DNA from: Hyphomicrobium sp. CS1GBMeth3
GTDB lineage: Bacteria > Pseudomonadota > Alphaproteobacteria > Rhizobiales > Hyphomicrobiaceae
Direction: 5' to 3'
Assembly: GCF_900117455.1 (NCBI RefSeq)
Contig: NZ_FPHO01000003.1
Coordinates: 2,198,501 to 2,262,500 of the forward strand
DNA: 64,000 bases
How positions within the stretch are numbered: position 1 is the first letter of the stretch; the number at the start of each line of letters is the position of its first letter. Shown one piece after another: positions 38,247 through 47,559 of this stretch. The notes under the pieces are model-generated. The model searched no databases, was not told the origin of the DNA, and was given only the letters and a program-made list of their open reading frames with translations. Made by a program: the position numbers and the translations under genes.

Positions 38247-38600
38247 GTGCGTCTCCTCCAGTGCAACATTTTGAGTTTCTTGCCTCGACCTTAGCGTCTC
38301 GACCACGCAGCGTCAGCCGAAACTGCCGTGACTGCTCGCAAAAGGCGCTCGTCCACGAGAGCCTGAAACTTGCCTGTCACCTTTGAAGGTCCCCCCGGAC
38401 ACGATCATGGGATGCGGAATTGAACGCCAATCGGCGGCCAACACCTAAACAGGGCCCTTAACCGTGCACAACACCCCGAAGGGCAACGGCAGAAATCTCC
38501 TGGGTAGCCTTATGGGCGCTGGCGCTTGCGGTGGGAATTGCCCAGTTGGGTAGTTTCGCCCTACCCACCCTGCGGCAAATTCGAGAGAAAATGGTGCGGG
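38247..38600 (-). promoter_or_regulatory. sgaA upstream region with three TGGGTAG heptamers
   Basis: This 354-base region lies between the regulator gene and sgaA and should contain the promoter of the serine-cycle genes. TGGGTAG occurs at 38501-38507 and 38547-38553, and its inverse CTACCCA at 38561-38567; the last two form an inverted repeat with a 7-base centre. They lie 255-321 bases before the sgaA start. CTACCCA is close to the TACYYMT heptamer bound by NarL-type regulators. The inverted pair could alternatively be a weak terminator hairpin of the regulator gene. No small gene is seen. Confidence 0.5.
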
Positions 38601-39236
38601 TCAGCGCTGATCCCGCTGGGCCTGATGTTGGCTCATGAACAGCGCCACGGCCATGGCCCGATTGTTCACCTGGAGCTTATCATAGAGGTTCTTGAGGTGA
38701 TATTTGACCGTGTTGCGGGATATGCCGATGCGCGCTGCAATTTGCAGGTTCGACCAGCCTGCGGCCAGCGCCGCCAGAAGCTCCCGCTCGCGCACGGTGA
38801 GGACATCGAGCGGATCCTTGCTCGCCGCCTCGATGTCCACATAGGGAAACGACACGCGCCCGTGCGACACGGAGGAGATCGTCTCGAGCAGCACCTCCGG
38901 CTCGTCGCTCTTCGACATGAAACCCCAGGCGCCGGCCTTGATGCTGCGCCGCACGACGTCGACACCGGGCTCGCCCGTGTAGACGATGGTGCGCACTTGG
39001 CTTCGCCGCTTCTTGAGCTCGGCAAGAATATCGCCACCCGTCATGTCCGGCATTGCCCAGCCGATGACTGCGATATCGACCGCATTCGCTTCGATCAGTT
39101 CCAGGAACGCCGCACCGGTCGGGACGGCGGCGGTGACGAGGAAGCGTCCGTCGCGCGCGATGATGTCGACGAGCCCCGTGCGTACCACGGGGTTCTTGTC
39201 GGCAATTGCAATCGTGCGGTGGGTCTCTCTCGTCAT
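38601..39236 (-). CDS. Atypical LuxR-family response regulator without phosphoacceptor aspartate
   Basis: The 211-residue protein has a receiver-like domain (residues 8-125) and a LuxR/NarL helix-turn-helix (about 145-200, starting LTVRERELLAALAAGWS). In the receiver, the phosphoacceptor position is Gly59 (VIGWAMPD instead of VLLDxxMPD) and the acidic pair is reduced to Asp13-Lys14, while the late Lys in GFMSKSD remains. It probably works without phosphorylation, by binding a ligand or another protein. ATG 39236 is the first start that fits; no strong ribosome site is present. It lies upstream of sgaA in the same direction, so it is a good candidate controller of the serine-cycle genes (inference from position). 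Confidence 0.75.
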   Translation of the reverse strand: MTRETHRTIAIADKNPVVRTGLVDIIARDGRFLVTAAVPTGAAFLELIEANAVDIAVIGWAMPDMTGGDILAELKKRRSQVRTIVYTGEPGVDVVRRSIKAGAWGFMSKSDEPEVLLETISSVSHGRVSFPYVDIEAASKDPLDVLTVRERELLAALAAGWSNLQIAARIGISRNTVKYHLKNLYDKLQVNNRAMAVALFMSQHQAQRDQR

Positions 39237-39364
39237 AAAACCGATATGTATGTCCAACGAAAAACGGCGACGGCTCGGGGCGGGCAGCCACCGCTCCGAT
39301 AGCAACGTTATGCGTCCCGGAAGCCTGCCAAGCCAGTCCGATCGCATGAGATGGCGAACAGGAG

Positions 39365-40345
39365 CTAGCTGGCCCGCGCCGTTCCCTGATCGCGAAAATA
39401 CGACGAAGCGCGCACCAGCTCGTGGATGATGCCAGGCTCTGTCATGGCATGCCCTGCGTCGGGGACGATGCGCAACTCGGCGGATGGCCACACCTTCTTG
39501 AGGTCCCAGGCATTGCGCACCGGCGTCACGACGTCATAGCGCCCATGCACGATGACGCCGGGAATATCGGCCAGGCGGTGTGCTTCGCGCAGCAGCGCCC
39601 CGTCGGCGTTGAAGAAGCCATGGTTGACGAAATAGTGGCTTTCGATGCGCGCGAACGCCAGCGCATAGCCCGGATTGGCGAACGAGCGCACGCGCACCGG
39701 ATCCTCGATCAGCGACAGCGTTGTGCCCTCCCACACGCTCCAGGCCTCGGCGGCTGGCATATGCACCTTAGGATCGGGATCGATGAGGCGCTTGTAGTAG
39801 GCGCCGATCATGTCGCCGCGCTCCTCTGGCGGGATCACGCGCTCGAATGCCTCCCATGCTTCCGGAAAGAGTGCGCTCGCCCCGCCCTGGTAGAACCAGG
39901 CGAGTTCGCTCCGGCGTAGGAGGAATATGCCGCGCAGCACCATCGAGCTGACCCGCTCCGGGTGCGTCACCGCGTAGGCCAGCGAGAGCGTCGAGCCCCA
40001 CGACCCGCCGAACAGCTGCCAGCTTTCGATGCCGAGGTGATGGCGCAGTCGCTCCATATCCGCGACGAGGTGCCAGGTCGTGTTGTTCTCGATCGCGGCA
40101 TTGGGCAGAGAGCGGCCGCACCCGCGCTGGTCGAAAAGCACGATGCGGTAGTGGCGGGGATCGTGGAAGCGCCGCATGGCGGGGTTGCAGCCGCCGCCTG
40201 GCCCGCCGTGCACGACGAGCGCTGGTGCACCCGCCGGATTGCCGCACTCCGCGTAATAGAGGGAATGCCCGTCGCCCGTATCGAGGAAGCCCTCGTTGTA
40301 AGGTTCGCGCGCTGGATAGGCAGTGAGACGATCTCGTGACGACAT
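39365..40345 (-). CDS. pip: Prolyl iminopeptidase
   Basis: This 326-residue alpha/beta-hydrolase removes N-terminal proline from peptides. It has VVHGGPGGGCNP near residue 44 (oxyanion region), DQRGCGRS near 72 and the nucleophile Ser115 in GGSWGSTL. The late GRYDVVTP and DAGHAMTEP supply the catalytic Asp and His. Family S33 similarity is strong. It precedes the atypical regulator gene by 128 bases and follows an SSF transporter; no functional tie is evident. Confidence 0.92.
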   Translation of the reverse strand: MSSRDRLTAYPAREPYNEGFLDTGDGHSLYYAECGNPAGAPALVVHGGPGGGCNPAMRRFHDPRHYRIVLFDQRGCGRSLPNAAIENNTTWHLVADMERLRHHLGIESWQLFGGSWGSTLSLAYAVTHPERVSSMVLRGIFLLRRSELAWFYQGGASALFPEAWEAFERVIPPEERGDMIGAYYKRLIDPDPKVHMPAAEAWSVWEGTTLSLIEDPVRVRSFANPGYALAFARIESHYFVNHGFFNADGALLREAHRLADIPGVIVHGRYDVVTPVRNAWDLKKVWPSAELRIVPDAGHAMTEPGIIHELVRASSYFRDQGTARAS

Positions 40346-40399
40346 GGGCTTCCAGAAGGGTTTCGCGTTCGCGCGGGCTTGGCGTGCAGCGGCAGGCTG

Positions 40400-42226
40400 T
40401 TAGATCTTGCGCCTCCGCAGCTGGCGCATTTCGCGATCGTAGAGAATTTCGCCGCCGGGTACGCGGATATCGCGCACGAGCTCGAGAAGGTTGCGCGGCG
40501 GGGCAGGCGTGGCCAGCGCGACCGCGATCGCCGCCACGGCGCCGGCCGGCAACCCGATCGCCGCGGCCAATGCGCCGTCGGTTCCCGTGAGCCCCGCTTC
40601 ACCCGCGATGATGGCGAGCACGGTGACGCAGAAGCCGGTCAGGATTCCGGCAGTGGCGCCGAACTCGTTGAGCCGCTTCCACCAGATCGACAGCACGAGG
40701 ACCGGGAACGTCGAGGCGCCGGTGAGCGCAATGGCCCACAGAAGCAGCTCGAGCGGATCGGTGGGAGCCACAATGGCGAGAAAACCGGCCAGCGCCGCCG
40801 CGGCGCCGAGCGCGAGGCGTGCGACGATCAAGCGGGACGTGGATTTTGTCGGCAGCCACGTCAGGCCGTTGACGATGTCTTCGGAAAGGATGTTGCCGAG
40901 CGCGATGGCCACTGCGCCCGCTGTCGCCAGCGCGGCGGCCACGACGCCGCCGGCCGCGAGATAGACGACCGCCGCCGGCATCTCCGCCACCACCGGCAGG
41001 CTGAGTAGAACGTCGTCGCGGCTGACGCTGAAGCTCGAGAGTGTCGGTCGCCCGCCGTCCGCGTTCACCGCTAGGATGCCCTGCGTCTGCAGCGTCTCGA
41101 ACCACTGCGGAAAGCGCACTGTTCCCGCGACCGTCACGATGTCGGTCAGGTAGTCGCGCATGAAGATCGCGACCGATCCGATGGTCAGCATGGCGATGCC
41201 GAACAGCAGCGTTGCCCAGCCGAGCGACTTGCGCGCTTCGTAGACGCCGGGCGTGCCGGCGACGCGCGGCAGCAGCCAAGGCGCGCTCGCGACGCCCGCA
41301 AGCAGAGAGAGCGTCACGATGATGAACGCCAGCGGCCCGACGCTGCCGAACGCGTCGGAATAGCGTTTGGCGATCGGCGACAGCCCTTCACCCGGCATGT
41401 CGAACGCGAGCATCGGCGGCAGGATGATGGGCAGGCCCTGCGCCGCCTCGGCACGTCCGACGGTGCGCAGAACCGGCCCGGCCGAGAGCTGCGGCAGCGG
41501 CAGGTTGGTGACGATCACGGCCACGATCGCGACCGGCACGAGCAGCGCCAGCAGCGCCGCGATGCTCTGCGCCGACGACGACCACGCGAGCGAGCGCATG
41601 CCGCCGGCTGCCAGCGTGAGCACGACCACCGCAACCAGCATCATGACCGCGAGCGACTGCGAAATCGGATAGAACCACGCGATGGCGTGGGCGCCAATGC
41701 GAAGCTCGGCAGCCAGGACGAGCAGCATTGGCACCGCGAGAATGCCCGCCGCCGTGAGCCGCAGCGCGCGGCTGTCAAAACGCTTGCCGAGATAGCTCGG
41801 CACAGTGAAAGCCCCGAACTTGCGGAAGAAAGGCGCCAGCAGCACCGCCATCACGACGAAGCCCGCAAGCCCGCCGATCACGATGCAAAGTGCATCGAAG
41901 CCGATCAGGAAGAAGGCGCCCGTGAGCGCCACGAGTCCGGTTGCGCCGATGGCGGTCTGCGCCAGCACGAGACCGGTGTAGAACGCCGGCACGCGCCGCC
42001 CGGAGGCGAAATAGTCGAGCGGCTCGTTGGTGAATGAAGCAATGCCGATGGCAGCGTAGAGCCCGATGGGGCCCGCGAACATGGTGAGCCGCAGCGTATC
42101 GTCGCTGACGCCGAGCCCCTCGAAGATCAGCGTCATCATCGCGAGCGCTGCAAACGCGCTCATGAAGATTCCGAAATAGGTGCCGAGCCGCGGATTGACG
42201 TAGCCCGTTCGGTGCGAGAACGACAT
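40400..42226 (-). CDS. Sodium:solute symporter (SSF family, large subunit)
   Basis: The 608-residue inner-membrane protein has about 13 hydrophobic helices and the SSF pattern, including FASGRRVPAFYTGLVLAQTA near residue 74 and the late TGASTFPVLVLSIWWKRLN near 510. It is paired with a small DUF4212 membrane protein encoded 58 bases upstream, the two-gene arrangement known for acetate/organic-acid type symporters of the VC_2705 group. The substrate is not known; a short-chain organic acid is the best guess. Confidence 0.88.
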   Translation of the reverse strand: MSFSHRTGYVNPRLGTYFGIFMSAFAALAMMTLIFEGLGVSDDTLRLTMFAGPIGLYAAIGIASFTNEPLDYFASGRRVPAFYTGLVLAQTAIGATGLVALTGAFFLIGFDALCIVIGGLAGFVVMAVLLAPFFRKFGAFTVPSYLGKRFDSRALRLTAAGILAVPMLLVLAAELRIGAHAIAWFYPISQSLAVMMLVAVVVLTLAAGGMRSLAWSSSAQSIAALLALLVPVAIVAVIVTNLPLPQLSAGPVLRTVGRAEAAQGLPIILPPMLAFDMPGEGLSPIAKRYSDAFGSVGPLAFIIVTLSLLAGVASAPWLLPRVAGTPGVYEARKSLGWATLLFGIAMLTIGSVAIFMRDYLTDIVTVAGTVRFPQWFETLQTQGILAVNADGGRPTLSSFSVSRDDVLLSLPVVAEMPAAVVYLAAGGVVAAALATAGAVAIALGNILSEDIVNGLTWLPTKSTSRLIVARLALGAAAALAGFLAIVAPTDPLELLLWAIALTGASTFPVLVLSIWWKRLNEFGATAGILTGFCVTVLAIIAGEAGLTGTDGALAAAIGLPAGAVAAIAVALATPAPPRNLLELVRDIRVPGGEILYDREMRQLRRRKI

Positions 42227-42284
42227 GGCTCAGCTCTCCGTGCCGCCCGCGCCACGTCCGGCGCATAGCCGGACATCCGATCCC

Positions 42285-42545
42285 TCAAGCATCCTCATGC
42301 GCGCCATGCCAGTGATCGATGGCATCCTGCCGATTGACGAAGCTCGCCACCGTGATCACGGAGATCAGCACTAGTCCGTGCAGGCACAGGAAGTAGCCCA
42401 GCGGGAAACCCATGAATCTGCTCGAGTTGAGCTGATCCGCATAGAGCGGCAGGATGATGATGACGGCGAGCAGCGGCACCAGGCTTGCCAGCATCTGCCA
42501 CTTGGTATGCCGCCAATAGGGCTTTCGCTCGCGCCGTTCGATCAT
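42285..42545 (-). CDS. DUF4212 small subunit of an SSF-type symporter
   Basis: The 86-residue protein has YWRHTKWQMLASLVPLLAV and a second helix FPLGYFLCLHGLVLISVITV, the DUF4212 pattern. Proteins of this family are encoded next to a large SSF transporter and are taken to be its small subunit. ATG 42545 was chosen because similarity starts there; the frame is open further upstream. Confidence 0.88.
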   Translation of the reverse strand: MIERRERKPYWRHTKWQMLASLVPLLAVIIILPLYADQLNSSRFMGFPLGYFLCLHGLVLISVITVASFVNRQDAIDHWHGAHEDA

Positions 42546-42730
42546 GAAGGTGTCTGTCTCCCCGATTGGGCCGCCCAGAGGTGCGGTCGAGTTGTGGTGC
42601 GGTCCAGTTGTGGTCCCAGTGAGGCGGAGCCCTGCGCGGCCGGCCAATTGCCGGTTTACGACCGGACCAGGGGTCCCCTAGCATTCCGTTCACGGCTCGG
42701 AGCGAGTCGGAACGAAGAAAGGGGCCTGCG

Positions 42731-43135
42731 ATGTCGATAGTGTCCGAATTCAAGGAATTTGCAATGCGGGGCAATGTGATTGACCTCGCCGTGGGCGTGA
42801 TCATCGGCGCCGCGTTCTCGCCGATTGTCGCGACCCTCGTCGAGAACATTATCATGCCGCCGATCGGCTACATCCTCGCAGGCATCGACTTCAGCGATCT
42901 GGCCATCACGCTGCCGACGCCCACCGACGACGGAGTGGAGATCAAATACGGCCTCTTTCTCAACGCAGTTTTCAAGTTCTTCATCACCGCGCTCGCCATT
43001 TTCCTGCTGATCCGCCTCATCAACAAGCTGCACAAGCCGAAGCCTGCCGAGGCGTCCGCACCCTCGCCGAGCGAAGTTTATCTGCGCGAGATCCGCGACG
43101 CGCTAGTGAAGGACAAGCCCTCGGGTGCGGTCTAA
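42731..43135 (+). CDS. mscL: Large-conductance mechanosensitive channel
   Basis: The 134-residue protein starts [20 protein letters not shown], the MscL signature, with the first helix [20 protein letters not shown] and the second around residues 77-95. It forms a pentameric pore that opens under membrane tension and releases solutes on osmotic downshock. ATG follows AAGGGGCCTGCG. The gene stands alone. Confidence 0.97.
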   Translation: MSIVSEFKEFAMRGNVIDLAVGVIIGAAFSPIVATLVENIIMPPIGYILAGIDFSDLAITLPTPTDDGVEIKYGLFLNAVFKFFITALAIFLLIRLINKLHKPKPAEASAPSPSEVYLREIRDALVKDKPSGAV

Positions 43136-43150
43136 CGATTGGTCAGCGGG

Positions 43151-43179
43151 CGGAAGCGATCAAATCGGGATTGCTTCCG
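43151..43179. terminator. Hairpin between convergent mscL and dctP-like genes
   Basis: CGGAAGC (43151-43157) pairs with GCTTCCG (43173-43179). It sits between two converging genes but lacks a T-run, so termination is plausible but not certain. Confidence 0.45.
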
Positions 43180-43189
43180 TGCTGGCACG

Positions 43190-44239
43190 CTAAACGGCTG
43201 CCGATGCTAGACTTCCGGAGATCAGGCCACGGAACGCCATGTAGCTCTGGTTGATCCGCGCGGCGGTGGCGTCCCGGGCGGCCACGTGCGCGATCGTGGC
43301 CTCCGCCACGCGCTCCAGCGCCTCTGCGATGTCCGCCGGCCAAGGCGCAAAGACAACGCCGCGTGCCTCCAGCACTTGCCGGGCCAAGCCGGCGTGCGCA
43401 CGCGCCGCGGCCAGGGTGAGCTGATATTCCTCGGCGGCGGCGGCGGCCAGGATGGCCTTATCCGCGTCGGGAAGACGATCCCAGATCGAGGCCCGCACGC
43501 TCAAGGCATAGGCCGTGCCGCGGCTGTTGAGGCCCTGCCCGGTTGCATATCGGGCAGCGTCCGCAAAGCCTGCAGCGAGGCTATTCGTAAGGTCGCCAGC
43601 CTCGACGGCATCCACGGACCCGTCACGGAGCGCCGCGGCAGCCGCATGCGGCGCGAGCGCCGGATGGACCTCTGCACCAAGCCCGCGCGCGACATCGGCG
43701 CCAAGCCCAGGCGCCGAAAGGCGCCGGCCAGCCAGATCCCCGAGGCCCATGATCGGCTCGCGCGACCAGAGGGGCGGGACGTCTCCGGAATGGCCGGCGA
43801 GTAGCGGCTTCCACCCATGGCTTGCGGCCAGATCGTCCCACAGCATCTGGCCGCCGCCGATGGCGATCCAGTGGGCGAGGTCCTGCCCCACGAGGGCAGC
43901 CGACCCTGGCAGACCCCCGAAATAGCTGAAGGCGGGATGCTGAGGCACGAAATCGTGCACCGGCCCGTGAAGGAGGTCCGCGCCGCTTTCAGGCCCATGT
44001 TCGGCCGTCGCGAACTCGATCCTGTAGCGGCCGTTCGTCATCGCCTCGAAGCGGCGGGCAAGGCGGTGCGCACGGTCGGCAGGCCCGTTCGGCGCGTCGG
44101 CCCAGGCCATGGCGAGCGTCAGCCGCTCGGCGTCGGGTCTTATGCGGGGCGGCGGAGCCTCGGCAGCCTGGGCTGCCGCCGGCGTCGCCGCCGCCACTGC
44201 GGCCGCACCGCCCGTAATCAGGAAATCGCGACGATCCAT
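43190..44239 (-). CDS. Tat-exported TRAP-type substrate-binding protein (DctP-like), orphan
   Basis: The 349-residue protein starts MDRRDFLITGGAAAVAAA, a twin-arginine export signal, and ATG 44239 follows GGGGAGAGCGC. The mature part follows the DctP fold: LTLAMAWADAPNGPADRAH early, RIEFATAEHGPESGADLLHG, then GLGDLAGRRLSAPGLGADVA and GSVDAVEAGD. It would bind an organic acid in the periplasm and hand it to a TRAP permease. No permease gene is adjacent; the DctQM pair at 28739-30702 lacks a binding protein, so the two may work together (inference). Confidence 0.82.
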   Translation of the reverse strand: MDRRDFLITGGAAAVAAATPAAAQAAEAPPPRIRPDAERLTLAMAWADAPNGPADRAHRLARRFEAMTNGRYRIEFATAEHGPESGADLLHGPVHDFVPQHPAFSYFGGLPGSAALVGQDLAHWIAIGGGQMLWDDLAASHGWKPLLAGHSGDVPPLWSREPIMGLGDLAGRRLSAPGLGADVARGLGAEVHPALAPHAAAAALRDGSVDAVEAGDLTNSLAAGFADAARYATGQGLNSRGTAYALSVRASIWDRLPDADKAILAAAAAEEYQLTLAAARAHAGLARQVLEARGVVFAPWPADIAEALERVAEATIAHVAARDATAARINQSYMAFRGLISGSLASAAV

Positions 44240-44435
44240 CGAGCGCTCTCCCCACGCCTCATGTCCCACCCCAGCGAGGCCGCATCAAAGCCCAACCCCG
44301 TGCTGAAAACAACGGCCCCCTGAGCAAATCCGGGCCCCGCCGTGCCCAATTAGGCGCAAGTTGCAGATTAACCACGTCTTATCCAATGGGCTCTAGGGTC
44401 GGGGGGCGAAGTGTGAGTTTCAGCGTTCCATCGGC

Positions 44436-45320
44436 ATGCGCAAAGGCGGACAGAGCAAGGGTAAGGCCAACCAGTTGTTGCAGGAGTACTCCGCGTTGAT
44501 CGGAGATGCCGTCCTGCGCCAGCGCACGCGCTTGGCCGAGCGCCAGGCTCGCGTCGAGGCGGACCTCGCCAACCGGGTGAAATCCGAATTCATCGCCAAC
44601 ATGAGCCATGAGCTGCGCACGCCGCTCAACACCATTCTTGGTTTCTCGAAGCTTCTGCGCGAGCACGCCGGCCGCCGCCTCTCGGACGAGGAGATCGTCC
44701 AGTACGCGAGCCTGATCAACGACTCCGCCGAGCACCTGCTGGCCGTCGTCAACGACATCCTCGACATCTCGAAAATCCAGAGCGGCACCTACGCCATCGA
44801 CGCCTACGAGGTCGATATCGCCGTCGTGCTGCGCGACTGCCTCGAGGCTGCCGCGCCAGCGGCGGCGGAAGCCGGGGTCGAGCTGTCTCCGCGCATCGCC
44901 TTCTCGCTGCCCCTCGTGCGCGGCGACGACACCAAGCTGAGCCAGATCTTCAACAACCTGATCTCCAACGCCGTGAAGTTCACGCCCAAGGGCGGCACCG
45001 TCATCGTCGAGGTGCTCGAGCAGGGCAACGGCGGCGTGATGGTGTCCGTGCGCGACAATGGCGTCGGCATGACTGAGGAGGAGATCGCCGTCGCGCTGGC
45101 GCCGTTCGGCCAGGTCGACCGTGCCCGCTCGCGATGGCGAGAGGGCGCAGGGCTCGGGCTCACCATCGCCAAGTCGCTCGTCGAGTTGCACGGCGGCGAG
45201 CTCTTGATCACGAGCGTCAAAGGCAAAGGAACCGACGTTACCGTCAAACTGCCGCCCGCGCACCAGATCTCGCCCATCGAGGCGAGGGATGCGGTGTTCG
45301 GAACAGGCGTCCCACTTTAA
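44436..45320 (+). CDS. Cytoplasmic histidine kinase without sensor domain
   Basis: The 294-residue protein has no membrane helix and only about 45 residues before the HisKA domain. The phosphorylated His58 lies in [16 protein letters not shown]; the ATPase domain has the N-box [18 protein letters not shown] and [16 protein letters not shown]. It resembles the kinase core of the PleC/DivJ/PdhS group. No response regulator is adjacent. Its gene ends 14 bases before a HerA-like ATPase gene, so the two are probably co-transcribed. The signal and partner are unknown. Confidence 0.8.
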   Translation: MRKGGQSKGKANQLLQEYSALIGDAVLRQRTRLAERQARVEADLANRVKSEFIANMSHELRTPLNTILGFSKLLREHAGRRLSDEEIVQYASLINDSAEHLLAVVNDILDISKIQSGTYAIDAYEVDIAVVLRDCLEAAAPAAAEAGVELSPRIAFSLPLVRGDDTKLSQIFNNLISNAVKFTPKGGTVIVEVLEQGNGGVMVSVRDNGVGMTEEEIAVALAPFGQVDRARSRWREGAGLGLTIAKSLVELHGGELLITSVKGKGTDVTVKLPPAHQISPIEARDAVFGTGVPL

Positions 45321-45334
45321 CACTGGATTTGAAA

Positions 45335-47545
45335 ATGCAGCCCGGCGTTTCACCGAAAGAGCCGCAATACCATGTCCTGCCGCGCTCGATCGGGCGCATC
45401 GCATCCGTCACTGGGTCGAAGGCCATCCTGTTGCTCGACGTCACGCACGAGAACGATCCGCGCAACAAGGCGGACCGTCCCGAGATGGGCACGCTGCTCG
45501 CCATCGACACCGGCAATGCCACGGTGCTCGCCACCGTTTCTGCTTTGAGCGTCCCGCTGCCCGCGCACGGCAACGAGCAGGAGATCCGTATCGCCGAACT
45601 CGGTCTCGTCGGAGAGCTGAGCAAGAGCCCCGACGGCAAGCCGATCCGCTTCCATCGCGGCACGAGCGTCTACCCCGCGCTCGGCGACCGCGTCCGTTTC
45701 GCCACCAAGTACGAGCTGCAGCTTACTTACACGGGCAACGAGCAGGACACGGTACGCATCGGCTCCATTCACCAGGAGTCTTCGATCCCGGCCATGATCC
45801 GGGTCGACGAGTTGCTCGGCAAGCATTTCGCCATCCTCGGCACCACGGGCACCGGCAAGTCCTGCACCACGGCGCTGATCTTCCGCGCCATCCTCGAGCG
45901 GACGCCCAACGCGCATATCGTGCTGCTCGATCCCCACAATGAATACGCGACCGCCTTCGGCGCCCGCGCCGAGGTGATCTCGCCGCGCACCCTGCAGCTC
46001 CCGCTCTGGCTGTTGAACTTCGAGGAAGCGGTCGAGGTCCTGGTCGGCGATCCCGAGCGCAAGGCGGAGATCGAGATCCTGCAGGAGCTGATCCCGCTGG
46101 CCAAGGCGCGCTACAGCGTCGGCCGCGCCGCCCAGGATCAGCAGAAGCTGCGCAAGCCCGGCCTCGACGCCAGTAAGTTCACGGTCGACACGCCCGTCCC
46201 TTACCGCATCTCGGACCTCACGAGCCTGATCGACGAGCGCATGGGCAGGCTCGAGAACCGCAAGGACCTCGCACCCTACCGTGCGCTGAAAACCCGCATC
46301 GAGACGTTTGCGCAGGACAGCCGCTACGCCTTCATGTTCGGTTCCGTCACAGTTTACGACGGCATGACGCAGGTGCTGTCGCGCATCTTCCGCGTGCCCG
46401 TCAACGGCAAGCCGATCACCATCCTCGAGCTGACGGGCCTGCCGCCTGAGGTCGTCAACGTCGTCGTCTCCGTGCTCTGCCGCATGGCCTTCGATTTCGC
46501 GCTGTGGGGCGAGGGCAAGATCCCGATCACTGTTGTGTGCGAGGAAGCGCACCGCTACGTGCCGCTGAACCCGCAGACGGGCTTCGAGCCCTGCAAGCGT
46601 GCGATCGCGCGCATCGCAAAGGAAGGGCGTAAATACGGTGCCTCGCTCTGCATCGTCACGCAACGCCCCGCGGAGATCGATCCCACGATCCTCTCCCAGT
46701 GCAACACCGTGTTCGCGCTGCGCATGTCGAACGACCGTGACCAGGCCATCGTCGCCTCCGCCGTCTCCGACACTGGCTCTGGCCTCGTCGAGTTCTTGCC
46801 GGCGCTTGGCGCCCGCGAGGCCATTGCCTTCGGTGACGGCGTGCCGATCCCGGTTCGCATCCGTTTCGACGAGCTGCCGGCCGACGCCTTGCCGCGTTCG
46901 ACGACAGCAGTATTCTCCGAGCGCTGGCAGGAGTCGCTCGGCGACGAGAGCTTCCTCGAGTCCGTGGTGGAGCGCTGGCGCGCGGCCGGCGTCTGCGGCC
47001 AGATCGATGCCGCAACGCAGGCCCAGTTGCTCGCCGAAGCCGTCAACCTGCCATCGTCTGCGGGCACGCCGCGTCGCGCGGAGCAACCGGAGATCGACGA
47101 GCGCGCCGCGCCTAAGCCCACGGCCGAGCAAGTGCCACCCCTGCCGGAACCCCCCGCATTCGAGCGCGCACCGATCGACCGCGCCGCGATCGAGCGCGAG
47201 GTGGGCGAGTTCGTGAGCCGCCGCACGCCCCAGCCGCTGTCGCGGAACGCGCTGCCGCCTGAGCCGGTCGATGAGCCGCAGCCTGTTGTCACGCAGCGCC
47301 CCGCGCCGCCGCCACTGCATCGTCCCGCGATGCAACCACCGATACCGCGCAACGCTGCTTCTGCCGAGGCGTATCCCGCCGCGCCGCCTCCGATCCCGCG
47401 CGCGGCGCCAGCCGCAGAGGCACGCCCGGCTCCTCCGCCGGCACCGGAGGGCGAACAGCCACCTCCGCCGCAGCAAGCTGCCGAGTCGTCTAATTCGCGC
47501 CTCGCCTTACGCGAGCGATTGCTGAGGCCGTCCGTCAGGCGCTGA
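45335..47545 (+). CDS. HerA-like FtsK-superfamily ATPase with proline-rich tail
   Basis: The 736-residue protein starts at ATG 45335. It has an N-terminal barrel-like region (about 1-140), Walker A GTTGTGKS at 169-176, a hydrophobic Walker B VVCEEAHRY near 405 and the sensor-like IVTQRPAEIDP near 445, all typical of HerA/DUF87 hexameric DNA translocases. From about residue 580 it becomes a Pro/Ala/Glu-rich low-complexity tail of about 130 residues, ending in a short basic stretch. HerA proteins usually pair with a nuclease (NurA) or appear in defence systems; no nuclease is adjacent here. The preceding gene is a histidine kinase. Its job in this organism is unknown. Confidence 0.82.
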   Translation: MQPGVSPKEPQYHVLPRSIGRIASVTGSKAILLLDVTHENDPRNKADRPEMGTLLAIDTGNATVLATVSALSVPLPAHGNEQEIRIAELGLVGELSKSPDGKPIRFHRGTSVYPALGDRVRFATKYELQLTYTGNEQDTVRIGSIHQESSIPAMIRVDELLGKHFAILGTTGTGKSCTTALIFRAILERTPNAHIVLLDPHNEYATAFGARAEVISPRTLQLPLWLLNFEEAVEVLVGDPERKAEIEILQELIPLAKARYSVGRAAQDQQKLRKPGLDASKFTVDTPVPYRISDLTSLIDERMGRLENRKDLAPYRALKTRIETFAQDSRYAFMFGSVTVYDGMTQVLSRIFRVPVNGKPITILELTGLPPEVVNVVVSVLCRMAFDFALWGEGKIPITVVCEEAHRYVPLNPQTGFEPCKRAIARIAKEGRKYGASLCIVTQRPAEIDPTILSQCNTVFALRMSNDRDQAIVASAVSDTGSGLVEFLPALGAREAIAFGDGVPIPVRIRFDELPADALPRSTTAVFSERWQESLGDESFLESVVERWRAAGVCGQIDAATQAQLLAEAVNLPSSAGTPRRAEQPEIDERAAPKPTAEQVPPLPEPPAFERAPIDRAAIEREVGEFVSRRTPQPLSRNALPPEPVDEPQPVVTQRPAPPPLHRPAMQPPIPRNAASAEAYPAAPPPIPRAAPAAEARPAPPPAPEGEQPPPPQQAAESSNSRLALRERLLRPSVRR

Positions 47546-47559
47546 CCCGGACGCTCACC

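Noticed and set aside
45350-47476. Very long frame (708 codons) antisense to the HerA-like gene
   Set aside because: The sense frame carries clear ATPase motifs; the antisense product is Arg/Leu/Asp-rich noise produced by codon bias.
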